Of a stretch of DNA of 20,929 nt, positions 13,196 through 20,442 are shown in pieces. Source of the stretch: Collinsella sp. (GTDB lineage Bacteria; Actinomycetota; Coriobacteriia; Coriobacteriales; Coriobacteriaceae); the NCBI GenBank assembly GCA_019413955.1, contig DXMX01000014.1:1-20929 (forward strand). The letters run 5' to 3'. A program made the position numbers and the translations under genes. The first letter of the stretch is position 1. Every line of letters starts with the position of its first letter. Under the pieces are notes generated by a model. The model searched no databases, was not told the DNA's origin, and saw only the letters and a program-made list of their open reading frames with translations.

Positions 13196-13541
13196 GGCCC
13201 TCCCGAGCGGCAAACCTCATGGGGTCTGCCGCCTTCCTCGCAAGCCTTCCGCGCCGCTTGAGTTCGGCATCCATGAGTTCGATCCTGTCGGCAAGCCAGT
13301 CAGAGCAGCGGACCTCAAGCTCACGTCCGCTGTCGGGCGCGGCAATGCGCAGGATGCAGTCCCCGTCAACGTCCTCAGCGGACAGGAGCGCCTGTTCGCG
13401 CTCCATGCCAAGCCCGAACGTCCCCATGCCGTAAATGTCGGCGTTGCATAGGGTCGCGCCGTTGAGACAGCCGACTTTCGCGGCCTCTAGCGGGTCGGCT
13501 CCCTGCGACAGCTCAACGACCGCCCTCGTGTTGTTTGACAT
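13185..13541 (-). CDS. Unknown 118-aa element protein
   Basis: The frame starts MSNNTRAVVELSQGADPLEA with GGTGG ahead of the ATG; a longer frame to 13631 runs antisense-like through the excisionase gene and is not credible. A Gly/Met-rich segment (IYGMGTFGLGMEREQALL) is followed by an acidic middle and a basic Arg-rich tail (KRRGRLARKAADPMRFAARE). No family is recognised. It starts 10 bases after the excisionase-type gene and overlaps the HTH/zinc-ribbon gene, so the three form one operon. Confidence 0.65.
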   Translation of the reverse strand: MSNNTRAVVELSQGADPLEAAKVGCLNGATLCNADIYGMGTFGLGMEREQALLSAEDVDGDCILRIAAPDSGRELEVRCSDWLADRIELMDAELKRRGRLARKAADPMRFAAREGHGE

Positions 13542-13551
13542 GAGGGCCACC

Positions 13552-13761
13552 TTAGTAACCGAGCATCTTGAGCGACTCGGGGACGTTGATACGCCACTGC
13601 TCGCGGATACGGACGGCCTTGAGCTGACCATCGCGCACCATGCGATAGACAGTGCTGTAGCTCAGCCGCAGATAGGCGGCGAACTCCTCGATGGTCGCGG
13701 GGTCGTTGATGTTCTCCTCAGTGATGGGACGAATGGGTTTCCTCGTTTTCTGCTTAGCCAT
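13552..13761 (-). CDS. xis: Excisionase-type DNA-binding protein
   Basis: A 69-aa protein with a MerR-like helix-turn-helix of the excisionase/HTH_17 family: IEEFAAYLRLSYSTVYRMVR forms the HTH and DGQLKAVRIREQWRI the wing. It has a basic N-terminus (MAKQKTRKPIR). Such proteins bend DNA at att sites to direct integrases toward excision and often also regulate transcription. AAAGGTGG precedes the ATG. It lies downstream of the integrase on the same strand but is separated from it by a terminator and its own probable promoter region. The symbol reflects the role inferred from family and context. Confidence 0.8.
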   Translation of the reverse strand: MAKQKTRKPIRPITEENINDPATIEEFAAYLRLSYSTVYRMVRDGQLKAVRIREQWRINVPESLKMLGY

Positions 13762-13925
13762 TGGGCCACCTTTCGGTCATGGGCGTTCAGCCCGTTTGTA
13801 TGCGGTTGTGAAGCTTCACGTGAGGAAAGGTTAACACCGGTGACGAGACTAAAGGTATATATCGTTACCGCAGGTAAACGGGATAAAGCGAATTTCGCAC
13901 CCAAGTAAACCGCCCTAAAGAAATA
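13762..13925 (-). promoter_or_regulatory. Control region of the excisionase operon
   Basis: Between the integrase terminator and xis. It contains a minus-strand TATATA box near 13856-13861, with an interrupted palindrome GTTACC-GCA-GGTAA (13864-13877) beside it and a related GTTAAC (about 13831). These could be operators. No gene is supported, and the -35 is unclear. Confidence 0.4.
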
Positions 13926-13956
13926 GGTCGCAAGGAGTTTTTTGCTCCTCACGACC
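13926..13956 (-). terminator. Probable terminator after the integrase
   Basis: GGTCG and CGACC plus AGGAG and CTCCT form a two-part stem with a small internal mismatch and a T-rich loop. On the minus strand it is followed by TATTTCTTT, directly after the integrase stop. Confidence 0.65.
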
Positions 13957-13994
13957 TTCACATTTGCTCTGTTGGCTTGAGGGCAATAACGCCC

Positions 13995-15248
13995 CTAGTT
14001 GTCCGTTCCCGTCAACTCAAGGATGTTGCTCTTGGGCGCAACTCGACCACTTGCAATTGCCTCCGTAAGAAGCGCACTGCGGCGCTTTGCATCGGGGTCG
14101 GCGCTCGCGTACGTATCGAGCGTAATGGCGGCGCGTGCGTGCCCTAGGACGCTTGAGGCGGTCTTGACGTCCCCGCCCCCGGCAAGGTAACGCGTTGCCC
14201 ACGTGTGGCGCAAGTCATGGAACGTAGGTATGCGGCCTTCCGTTCCCTTAACTCCGATTGCCTTAGAGATTGCACTCCAGCCCTTGCTCAAGGTATCGGG
14301 ACTCAGATAGCCGTCTATATCGCCAAGCACATAATCGCCAGCGCCGACAGTACGCCCGAACTCATGGAACTCAGCCTGCTGAGTCTCAAGCCATTCCCTC
14401 AGGATGGTGATGAGGCTGTCGGACAAACATATATCCCTGACCCTATCCGTCTTGGCGTTCTTCTCATAAGTGCCACCGACAGCTCGACCAATTGCGCCCC
14501 TAACCCATAGAGTTTTGTTCTCAAGGTCGACGTCTTTCCACTTGAGTCCGCAAATCTCGCCCTCTCGCATGCCAGTGAACAGTGCAATGCGAGCGCCGAC
14601 TGTTACGGGAGTCTGCTCTAGCGATGCAAGGATGCTGAGCGTATCGCGGAGTCCTTTGGCGGTCAGGGCGTTGATACCCTCGTTCTTCTTGGACTTCTTG
14701 GGAGGCTTGACCCCGTTGCAGGGATTAACGACTATCACCTCGTTATAGACGGCTTGGGTCATAACCTGCTTGAGCAAACCGAGAGCCTTCTTGACGGGCG
14801 AATAGGTTAGACCGCTCGCGGTAAGGCCCGCGCTCCACTCCTCAACCTGTTTCTTCTTGAGGTCTTTGACCTTGACCTTTGCGAAGCCCTTCACGTTGCC
14901 CTTGGGGTAGCCGTAACGGATGTACTTAGCCGTGGATCGATAGCCCTTTACGGTTGACGGCTCAATCGACTTTCCCTGTTCCCAAATATCGATGAAGGAC
15001 TCGACATAATCCGGAACAAGCATGTTGGCAGCTTTGACGGCCTCCGGGGTTTCATCGCTTTCCAGCTCCTGACGTTCAAGTTCCCTGAGCCAGTCCTCGG
15101 CCTCTCGGTTTGCCTCACGCTTGGTCTTGGCCTTGAGCGTCTTGGACTTCTTGCGTCTCTTGCCGTCCTCCTCATAGAAGTCAACAAACGCGCGAAATGC
15201 ATCGCTGTCTTTGCGCTTCTGAACATATGCAGCCGTGTACGTCCTCAT
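13995..15248 (-). CDS. int: Tyrosine-family site-specific integrase
   Basis: A 417-aa integrase. The catalytic residues are all present: R228 in TGMREGE, H344 and R347 in HDLRHT, H370 in LGHAR and Y380 in DTYAS. The N-terminal part (about 1-60) is basic and suits an arm-binding domain; about 75-190 is the core-binding SAM-like domain. The start was set at 15248 because GGAGG lies 6 bases before that ATG, not at 15272. It should catalyse recombination between the 58-bp tRNA-Leu sites. The gene sits next to the right att site, and the right GGTACC array lies just upstream of its start, so binding there could autoregulate it. It appears intact. Confidence 0.95.
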   Translation of the reverse strand: MRTYTAAYVQKRKDSDAFRAFVDFYEEDGKRRKKSKTLKAKTKREANREAEDWLRELERQELESDETPEAVKAANMLVPDYVESFIDIWEQGKSIEPSTVKGYRSTAKYIRYGYPKGNVKGFAKVKVKDLKKKQVEEWSAGLTASGLTYSPVKKALGLLKQVMTQAVYNEVIVVNPCNGVKPPKKSKKNEGINALTAKGLRDTLSILASLEQTPVTVGARIALFTGMREGEICGLKWKDVDLENKTLWVRGAIGRAVGGTYEKNAKTDRVRDICLSDSLITILREWLETQQAEFHEFGRTVGAGDYVLGDIDGYLSPDTLSKGWSAISKAIGVKGTEGRIPTFHDLRHTWATRYLAGGGDVKTASSVLGHARAAITLDTYASADPDAKRRSALLTEAIASGRVAPKSNILELTGTDN

Positions 15249-15264
15249 GAGAAGCCTCCACCTC

Positions 15265-15291
15265 GGTACCATTGGTACCTCACTCGGTACC
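15265..15291. promoter_or_regulatory. Right triple-GGTACC array upstream of the integrase
   Basis: GGTACC hexamers start at 15265, 15274 and 15286 with the same 3- and 6-base spacers as the left array. They lie 17-43 bases upstream of the integrase start codon, where an operator would act, and about 130 bases from the right att core. Confidence 0.6.
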
Positions 15292-15417
15292 GAACTTCAT
15301 TGAAACAATGACAAACCATGACTATTATAGCCATAAGGTGATAGAGCGATAAGCGATGTACCTGCTGTTTCAAATGGATGTTGGCGAACGGTAGCAAACA
15401 GCTACATGAGCGGTAAA

Positions 15418-15475
15418 GAGACTTAAAATCTCTCGCCGCAAGGATTGTGGGTTCGAGTCCCACCGCCCCTACCAT
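15418..15475 (+). repeat. Right attachment site (partial tRNA-Leu copy)
   Basis: Exact 58-base copy of 10576-10633. It lacks the acceptor 5' strand and D-arm, so it is not a functional tRNA. It is presumably the original chromosomal 3' end of the tRNA gene, displaced by integration. Confidence 0.93.
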
Positions 15476-15484
15476 GTATTGTTT

Positions 15485-15524
15485 ACGAGCTCGTGTCCCC
15501 CAGGGATGCGGGCTCGTTTCTTTT
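15485..15524 (+). terminator. Original tRNA-Leu terminator, now stranded
   Basis: ACGAGC pairs with GCTCGT and an inner TCCC with GGGA, followed by TTTCTTTT. It lies 9 bases past the partial tRNA copy, the place expected for the terminator of the uninterrupted gene. Confidence 0.7.
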
Positions 15525-15540
15525 ACACGCCGGTGGGGCT

Positions 15541-15613
15541 CTAAGTTGCGGTGGAATAGTTCCTGTTTTGGCAGTTTACCAGCCCATTTAGGAACTATTC
15601 CACCGCAACTTAG
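15541..15613. repeat. Perfect 24-bp inverted repeat upstream of the ATPase gene
   Basis: The 24 bases at 15541-15564 (CTAAGTTGCGGTGGAATAG, then TTCCT) pair exactly with 15590-15613 around a 25-base loop. The core AGTTGCGGTGGAATAG recurs in the palindrome at 17100-17170 on the other side of the ATPase gene. Confidence 0.85.
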
Positions 15614-15621
15614 GTTGGTGT

Positions 15622-15709
15622 TCCCACATTTTCCGATGGAAAAACGTGGTTGTCTCCCACATTTTCCGATGGAAAAACGTGGTTGTCTCGCACATTTTTC
15701 GATGGAAAC
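15622..15709. repeat. 33-bp tandem repeat in the ATPase promoter region
   Basis: Two identical 33-base units (15622-15654 and 15655-15687) and a third, partial, diverged unit up to about 15709. Each contains the interrupted palindrome CAC-A-TTTTCC-GAT-GGAAAA-AC-GTG. The last unit reaches the expected -35 position of the ATPase promoter, so an operator function is plausible. Confidence 0.8.
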
Positions 15710-15722
15710 GCCCAAATGGCCT

Positions 15723-15728
15723 TATACT
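15723..15728 (+). promoter_or_regulatory. Probable -10 box of the ATPase gene
   Basis: TATACT lies 23 bases before the start codon. The position of the -35 falls inside the third tandem-repeat unit and has no good consensus match, as expected for a regulated promoter. Confidence 0.5.
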
Positions 15729-15751
15729 AGCCGAGAGGGTTGGGAGGCAAT

Positions 15752-17053
15752 ATGCAGCGACAGCTTATGAGTGAACTTATCGCTTGGAAATCAAGGGCGA
15801 ATCGCAAACCTCTCTTGCTTAAGGGAGCCCGCCAGACAGGAAAGACTTGGCTTCTTAACGAATTCGCAAGCCAGCAGTATCGAAACGTCATTCGTTTTGA
15901 CTTTATGCTCGAGCCGAGCACACGCTCGCTGTTCGATGGGAACCTCGACCCCAAGCGCATCATCTCCCAGATAGAACTCCTACGTGGCCAAACCGTAACG
16001 CCGGAAGACACGCTCATCATCTTCGACGAGATCCAAGAGGCACCACGCGGGATCACCTCACTCAAGTACTTCAACGAACTTGCACCCGAATACCACATCG
16101 TGGCAGCCGGTTCCTATATGGGCCTCGCGCTCCGACGCGAAAACGAGTCATTTCCCGTCGGTAAAATCGACCAGCTCACCATGCGTCCCATGGGGTTTGC
16201 CGAATTCGTTCGTGCCGTCGACGGCGGCCCGCTCGCCGACGCCGTCCTTGCCGCAGACATGAACCTTCTGGCAAACGTTACCGAAAAGCTCGAGCACTTG
16301 CTCAAGGAATACCTTGTTGTCGGCGGTATGCCCGAAGTTGTCTCCGCTTTCGCCGAGACACGCGATTTCATCGAAGCCCGAAGGCTTCAGCAGCAAATCA
16401 TCGAGGCTTACGAATCCGATTTTGGCAAACATGCACCCGCCCGCATCGTCGAGCGCATGAGGTTGGTTTGGAAATCCCTTCCCGGCCAGCTTGCAAAGGA
16501 GAACAAGAAGTTTGTCTATGGCGCCCTTCGTCCCGGAGCGCGCGCACGCGATTTCGAGGAAAGCCTCCAGTGGCTCACGGACTACGGAATCGTTCATAAG
16601 GTGCCACGTGTCTCCGCTCTAAAGGCGCCGCTCTCGAGCTATGAAGACCTCTCGGGCTTCAAACTGTTCTGCATCGACACCGGCATCCTCGGAGCGCTCT
16701 CCGGTCTCTCTCCGGCCATCGTTCTTAACGGATCCGCTGTTTTTACCGAGTTCAAAGGTTCGCTGACCGAACAATACGTCGCGCAGGAGCTTTTGCTCCA
16801 GGACAAAACTCCCGCGTATTGGTCCTCTACCTCCGGCAATGCCGAAACCGACTTTGCCATCGACCATGCGGGAACCGTGCTTCCGCTTGAGGTCAAGGCG
16901 GCAGAGAACCTTAAAGCGAAGAGTCTGAAAATAGCCTGCGAAAAATTCAAACTCGAGCGTTGCGTGAGGAGCTCCCTGGCGGCATATAGAGACGAGGGCA
17001 TGCTCATCAATATTCCGCTTTGGGAGATTGGGCAGATCGACAAGCTGGCATAG
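15752..17053 (+). CDS. AAA-family ATPase with C-terminal DUF4143 domain
   Basis: A 433-aa protein of the AAA_14/DUF4143 group. Walker A is GARQTGKTW (about 25-33) and Walker B is LIIFDEIQEAP (about 85-95). A sensor-like stretch AAGSYMGLAL follows. The C-terminal domain includes a PD-(D/E)XK-like pattern (NAETDFAID, then LPLEVKAAEN), so nuclease-fold DNA binding or cleavage is conceivable but not shown. The start was placed at the ATG behind GGGAGG. The family is widespread and its role is unknown; copies are often multiple and patchily distributed. The gene stands alone, preceded by 33-bp repeats and bracketed by related palindromes, which suggests its own control or transfer as a unit. Confidence 0.88.
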   Translation: MQRQLMSELIAWKSRANRKPLLLKGARQTGKTWLLNEFASQQYRNVIRFDFMLEPSTRSLFDGNLDPKRIISQIELLRGQTVTPEDTLIIFDEIQEAPRGITSLKYFNELAPEYHIVAAGSYMGLALRRENESFPVGKIDQLTMRPMGFAEFVRAVDGGPLADAVLAADMNLLANVTEKLEHLLKEYLVVGGMPEVVSAFAETRDFIEARRLQQQIIEAYESDFGKHAPARIVERMRLVWKSLPGQLAKENKKFVYGALRPGARARDFEESLQWLTDYGIVHKVPRVSALKAPLSSYEDLSGFKLFCIDTGILGALSGLSPAIVLNGSAVFTEFKGSLTEQYVAQELLLQDKTPAYWSSTSGNAETDFAIDHAGTVLPLEVKAAENLKAKSLKIACEKFKLERCVRSSLAAYRDEGMLINIPLWEIGQIDKLA

Positions 17054-17059
17054 GCGCTG

Positions 17060-17087
17060 TGGGGACGCCCCGCAAGGACTGTCCCCA
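17060..17087. other. 7-bp hairpin behind the ATPase gene
   Basis: TGGGGAC and GTCCCCA pair around a 14-base loop, just after the stop codon. There is no T-tract, so termination here is uncertain. Confidence 0.35.
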
Positions 17088-17099
17088 GGTGCCGGCTGT

Positions 17100-17170
17100 T
17101 GAGTTGCGGTGGAATAGGGACTGTTTGGTGCCCGAAAGGGCGATTGTAGTCCGTATTTCACCGCAACTTA
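17100..17170. repeat. Imperfect palindrome related to the one at 15541
   Basis: 17100-17122 pairs with 17148-17170 at 20 of 23 positions. The left arm shares AGTTGCGGTGGAATAG with the 15541 palindrome. The loop holds a small hairpin GCCC-GAAA-GGGC. It lies between the convergent ATPase and ppx/gppA genes and might also act in termination. Confidence 0.75.
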
Positions 17171-17171
17171 T

Positions 17172-18173
17172 TTAGAGGGCGCTGAGGCTGGGGGTCCAGG
17201 CGATGGTGGGAGTCGCGCCGTCGAGAACCTCGTTGATGGTGGCGACCATGCCAGCGAGTAGGCTGTTCTCGCTTACGGTGAGCGCATCGTAGCCACCGGC
17301 GCGCATGAGCTCGCGAATCACCACGGCACCTGCCAGGATCACGCCCGCGCGCTTGGGTTGCACGCCTGGCAACGCGGCAATGCTCTCCACGTCCAGCGTG
17401 AACATGCGCTCGATAGCGGCAGAAATCTGTTCCATCGAAAGCTCGCGCAGGTGCACAAAGCTCGAGTCGTACGGCTCCAGCTCGTGGACCAGCGCCACGA
17501 GTGTGGTGACGGTACCGCCCACCGCGACCAAGCGCTCGGCGCGCTCAAAATCGCTCGGCAGGCTCTCAAAGTAAGCCTCGAACTGCTCGCCCGCCCAGTC
17601 GGCAGCGGCAGCAAGCTCGCCGTCCGAAGGCGGCAACGCCGAGAAGAAACGCTCCGTCACACGACGGCAACCAATGTCCAGCGAACGCGTTCCCTCCAGC
17701 GCGAAGACCCCGCGCTCCGGCGCGTATACGCCCGTCGCGAGCTCCGTGGAGCCGCCGCCCGAATCGGCAACAATGATGCGCTCGCCGGCAAAGTCGTGCG
17801 CCACGCCAAAAAACGTCAGGCGCGCCTCGACCTCTCCTGGAATCACCTGCGGTTCGAGACCCAGCTCGCGCAGGCCGTCCAGCAGCAGCACGGCGTTGGA
17901 CGCATCGCGCGCGGCACTCGTGCACGTGGTACAGATGCACACGGCCCCAAAGGCACGCGCCTCGTCCACAAACATGCGGCATGCGGCGAGCACGCGCTCG
18001 ACCGCCGCCTCGCAAAAGCGGCCCGTCGCGTCAACGCCCTCGCCCAGATCGGTAATCTCGGTATGCTTGGACGATTCCACGATCGCCCCGGCCTCGACCT
18101 GCGCCAGCACCAGTCGCGACGACACCGTTCCCAGGTCGATCGCGGCTACCTTATAGCGTTTGCAATCTGCCAT
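17172..18173 (-). CDS. Ppx/GppA family exopolyphosphatase/pppGpp phosphohydrolase
   Basis: The 333-aa protein has the actin-like ATPase fold of the family: the phosphate-1 loop AAIDLGTVSSRL (about 10-21), TCTSAARDASN (about 83-93), the IPGEVEARLTF segment and the glycine loop VADSGGGSTELA (about 135-146). The short length (core domains only, no HD-like C-terminus) fits actinobacterial members. They release phosphate from polyphosphate or pppGpp; which one cannot be told. GGAGGGG lies ahead of the ATG. It starts 20 bases after the FtsB/DivIC-like gene, continuing the eno-divIC-ppx order known from Actinobacteria. Confidence 0.9.
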   Translation of the reverse strand: MADCKRYKVAAIDLGTVSSRLVLAQVEAGAIVESSKHTEITDLGEGVDATGRFCEAAVERVLAACRMFVDEARAFGAVCICTTCTSAARDASNAVLLLDGLRELGLEPQVIPGEVEARLTFFGVAHDFAGERIIVADSGGGSTELATGVYAPERGVFALEGTRSLDIGCRRVTERFFSALPPSDGELAAAADWAGEQFEAYFESLPSDFERAERLVAVGGTVTTLVALVHELEPYDSSFVHLRELSMEQISAAIERMFTLDVESIAALPGVQPKRAGVILAGAVVIRELMRAGGYDALTVSENSLLAGMVATINEVLDGATPTIAWTPSLSAL

Positions 18174-18193
18174 TGCGGGCTCCCCTCCGGGCG

Positions 18194-18955
18194 CTATTTG
18201 CCGTTGGACACGACCGTCTGGCCCTCGACGCCGTTAAACCCAAACAGCATGTCGAGCGCTTGGATGTACCACGGCGCGTCCTTACCGACTTCTTCAATTT
18301 CCTTGGCAACTTCGCTGGCCTTCTTGGCGTTCGACGACTTCTGGCTCAACGAGGCATCCGAATCGCCGTCCAGGCCCTGCACTTCAATCCTCTTCTCGCC
18401 GGGCATCACCAAGCCCAGGTCCTCGGATGCCGCATCCTTGATACCCTCCTCCGAGAGCAGCTTGTCGACACTTTTTTGCAGCCCATCATTGTATTGCTGG
18501 CGAATCTCGACCTGCTTGGCCAAGATATCGCTCGAACGCTTTGCCACGTACAGGTCGCGCACGGGGAAATACAGGCTCACGAGCACCAGGGCAACGACGA
18601 TGCCGATGAATAGCCCTCGCTGAGAACCGTGGGTAAAGTCGTAGATCGCCTTGACCACCGCGTTGTCGTTGGCGTAGTGCATAAAGTCCGAGCCCGAAAA
18701 ACGGTTCGAGGGCCTGCTCGACCTATCGTGCGTTTGAGCCGACGAGCACTGAGCATGCGACGAACGTGCCGGGCGCACTGGTCCATCTGTCGAAGTATTC
18801 ACTTGAGCATTGGGGCGCGAGGTACTTGTCGGGCGCTGCATGGAGCGGTCGGCGCCGGCGTAGGCGGACCCACCGAGCTGCACCGTGCGCGCACGGCGAG
18901 GCGACGGCTCACGCGAACCGGCGGAATAGTACCTGTTGTCGTAAATCTGATCCAT
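18194..18955 (-). CDS. FtsB/DivIC-like septum formation initiator protein
   Basis: The 253-aa protein has a long disordered, Ser/Arg-rich cytoplasmic N-terminus (about 1-100), one membrane helix (about 120-138, GLFIGIVVALVLVSLYFPV) and then a coiled-coil-like stretch (SSDILAKQVEIRQQYNDGLQ). This layout is that of FtsB/DivIC proteins, which join FtsL and FtsQ at the division septum. Its place between eno and ppx/gppA matches the actinobacterial gene order. The start at 18955 has AAGG upstream; a longer frame to 19081 would run through the eno terminator. The N-terminal tail is longer than in classical FtsB. Confidence 0.8.
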   Translation of the reverse strand: MDQIYDNRYYSAGSREPSPRRARTVQLGGSAYAGADRSMQRPTSTSRPNAQVNTSTDGPVRPARSSHAQCSSAQTHDRSSRPSNRFSGSDFMHYANDNAVVKAIYDFTHGSQRGLFIGIVVALVLVSLYFPVRDLYVAKRSSDILAKQVEIRQQYNDGLQKSVDKLLSEEGIKDAASEDLGLVMPGEKRIEVQGLDGDSDASLSQKSSNAKKASEVAKEIEEVGKDAPWYIQALDMLFGFNGVEGQTVVSNGK

Positions 18956-18998
18956 GTGCGCCTTGTGCGGTTGAGGTTTGTTTGCGCTAAGTCCTTTA

Positions 18999-19004
18999 GT
19001 TATA
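18999..19004 (-). promoter_or_regulatory. Possible -10 box for the FtsB-like gene
   Basis: On the minus strand a TATAAC lies about 45 bases before the start codon and after the eno terminator, so the divIC-ppx pair probably has its own promoter. The -35 is unclear. Confidence 0.35.
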
Positions 19005-19046
19005 GCACGAGCGCCCGCACCGCCTTCGCCAGCCTTTGCTCGACAT

Positions 19047-19078
19047 AAAAAAGGCGCTGAGCCATATGGCCCAGCGCC
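19047..19078 (-). terminator. Terminator of the enolase gene
   Basis: On the minus strand GGCGCTGGGCC, loop ATAT and GGCTCAGCGCC form an 11-bp stem with one mismatch, followed by TTTTTT. Confidence 0.88.
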
Positions 19079-19152
19079 CACAGCGCTTTGCGGCGTCCAG
19101 CCAAGGCGGGGCGGAGCCGAGTCAACCCCCGCCCCCCGCGAGCACCGCTTGT

Positions 19153-20442
19153 TTAGCGAATGTTGTAGAACGCGGCCTTGCCGGCGTAGCGCGCGCTGCC
19201 CTCAAGCTCGTCCTCGATGCGGATGAGCTGGTTGTACTTGGCGATACGGTCGCTGCGGCACGGGGCGCCCGACTTGATCTGGCCGGCGTTGACGCCCACG
19301 ACCAGGTCGGCGATCGTGGAGTCCTCGGTCTCGCCGGAGCGGTGGCTCACGATGCAGGCGTAACCGGCCTCCTTGGCGGTCTCGATGGCCTCGAGCGACT
19401 CGGTGAGCGTACCGATCTGGTTGACCTTGACCAGGATCGCGTTGGCGGCGCCCAGCTCAATGCCCTTCTTGAGGCGCTCGGTGTTGGTGACGAACAGGTC
19501 GTCGCCTACGAGCTGCACCTTATTGCCAATGCGGCGGGTAAGCTCGACCCAGCCGTCCCAGTCCTCCTCGGCCATGCCGTCCTCGATGGAGATGATGGGA
19601 TAGGTGTCGACGAGCTTCTCCCAGTAATCAACCATCTGGGCACTCGTGTACTCCACGCCCTCGCCCTTGAGCTCGTACATGCCGGTCTCGGCGTTGTAGA
19701 ACTCGGTCGAGGCCGGGTCCATGGCGTACATGAAGTCGACGCCGGGCTTAAAGCCGGCCTTCTCCACGGCCTTGGTGATGTACTCGAACGGCTCGGCATT
19801 GGTCTTAAGGTTGGGTGCAAAGCCGCCCTCGTCGCCCACGCCGCCGCCCAGGCCGGCCTCGTGCAGCACGCCCTTGAGGGTGTGGTAGACCTCGGCGCAC
19901 CAACGCAGGCCCTCGGCAAAGCTCGGGGCGCCCACCGGCATGATCATGAACTCCTGGAAGTCGACGTTATTGTCGGCATGCACGCCGCCGTTGAGGATGT
20001 TCATCATAGGTGTGGGCAGCAGATGAGCGTTGACGCCGCCCAGGTACTGGTACAGCGACAGGCCCGCCGACTCGGCGGCGGCGCGGGCAACGGCCAGCGA
20101 CACGCCCAGGATGGCGTTGGCACCGAGCTTGGTCTTGTTGGGGGTACCGTCCGCGGCAATCAGCGCGGCATCGACGGCGCGCTGGTCGAAGGCGTCGAGG
20201 CCCACGACGGCGTTAGCGCACTCGTTGTTGACGTGCTCGACGGCCTGCGAAACGCCCTTGCCCAGGTAGCGGCCCTTGTCGCCATCGCGTAGCTCGCAGG
20301 CCTCAAAGGCGCCGGTCGAAGCACCCGAAGGCACCATTGCGCGGCCAAAGCTGCCGTCCTCGAGCACGACCTCGACCTCGACGGTGGGATTGCCGCGGCT
20401 GTCGAGTACCTCGCGACCGTAGACGTCCAAAATATCGCTCAT
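19153..20442 (-). CDS. eno: Enolase (phosphopyruvate hydratase)
   Basis: This full-length 429-aa enolase converts 2-phosphoglycerate to phosphoenolpyruvate in glycolysis. It shows SGASTGAFEACELRDGD (substrate loop, about 39-55), VGDEGGFAPN with the catalytic Glu (about 205-214), the metal ligands in DPASTEFY, SIEDGMAEEDW and VGDDLFVTN, the catalytic Lys in LVKVNQIGT and SHRSGETED. GAGGGAG precedes the ATG. It is probably a single-gene transcript with the strong terminator downstream. Codon use is that of a highly expressed gene (strong C/G third positions). Confidence 0.98.
   Translation of the reverse strand: MSDILDVYGREVLDSRGNPTVEVEVVLEDGSFGRAMVPSGASTGAFEACELRDGDKGRYLGKGVSQAVEHVNNECANAVVGLDAFDQRAVDAALIAADGTPNKTKLGANAILGVSLAVARAAAESAGLSLYQYLGGVNAHLLPTPMMNILNGGVHADNNVDFQEFMIMPVGAPSFAEGLRWCAEVYHTLKGVLHEAGLGGGVGDEGGFAPNLKTNAEPFEYITKAVEKAGFKPGVDFMYAMDPASTEFYNAETGMYELKGEGVEYTSAQMVDYWEKLVDTYPIISIEDGMAEEDWDGWVELTRRIGNKVQLVGDDLFVTNTERLKKGIELGAANAILVKVNQIGTLTESLEAIETAKEAGYACIVSHRSGETEDSTIADLVVGVNAGQIKSGAPCRSDRIAKYNQLIRIEDELEGSARYAGKAAFYNIR

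Larger units (their letters stand above)
10576..15475. mobile_element. Compact tRNA-Leu-integrated element (about 4.8 kb)
   Basis: The boundaries are the 58-bp att repeats. The element encodes two small plus-strand proteins near the left end and a minus-strand gene series (integrase, excisionase-type protein, unknown 118-aa protein, HTH/zinc-ribbon protein, unknown 101-aa protein, sigma-region-4-like gene broken by TAG). It carries its own terminator next to the tRNA and triple GGTACC arrays at both ends. No relaxase, coupling protein, capsid, portal, terminase or resistance gene is visible. It could be a phage satellite, a reduced prophage or a mobilisable island using functions in trans. 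One broken gene suggests partial decay, but the integrase is intact. Confidence 0.85.

Noticed and set aside
15418..15475. Second tRNA-Leu gene
   Set aside because: Only the 3' two thirds are present; the D-arm and 5' acceptor strand are missing, so it is an att site remnant.
15622..15709. 33-bp repeats considered as a CRISPR array
   Set aside because: No unique spacers separate the units and there are only two full copies.
15245..15715. Minus-strand frame covering the right att site and the 33-bp repeats
   Set aside because: It spans a tRNA fragment, a terminator, a perfect palindrome and tandem repeats, and gives a repetitive, non-natural peptide.
17358..18623. Plus-strand frame of 421 codons opposite ppx/gppA and the FtsB-like gene
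   Set aside because: Both minus-strand genes have clear motifs and starts; this frame has none.
19036..20292. Long plus-strand frame of 418 codons opposite enolase
   Set aside because: It is the mirror of a GC-rich gene; enolase is unmistakable on the other strand and this frame has Val/Leu/Gly-rich non-protein composition.
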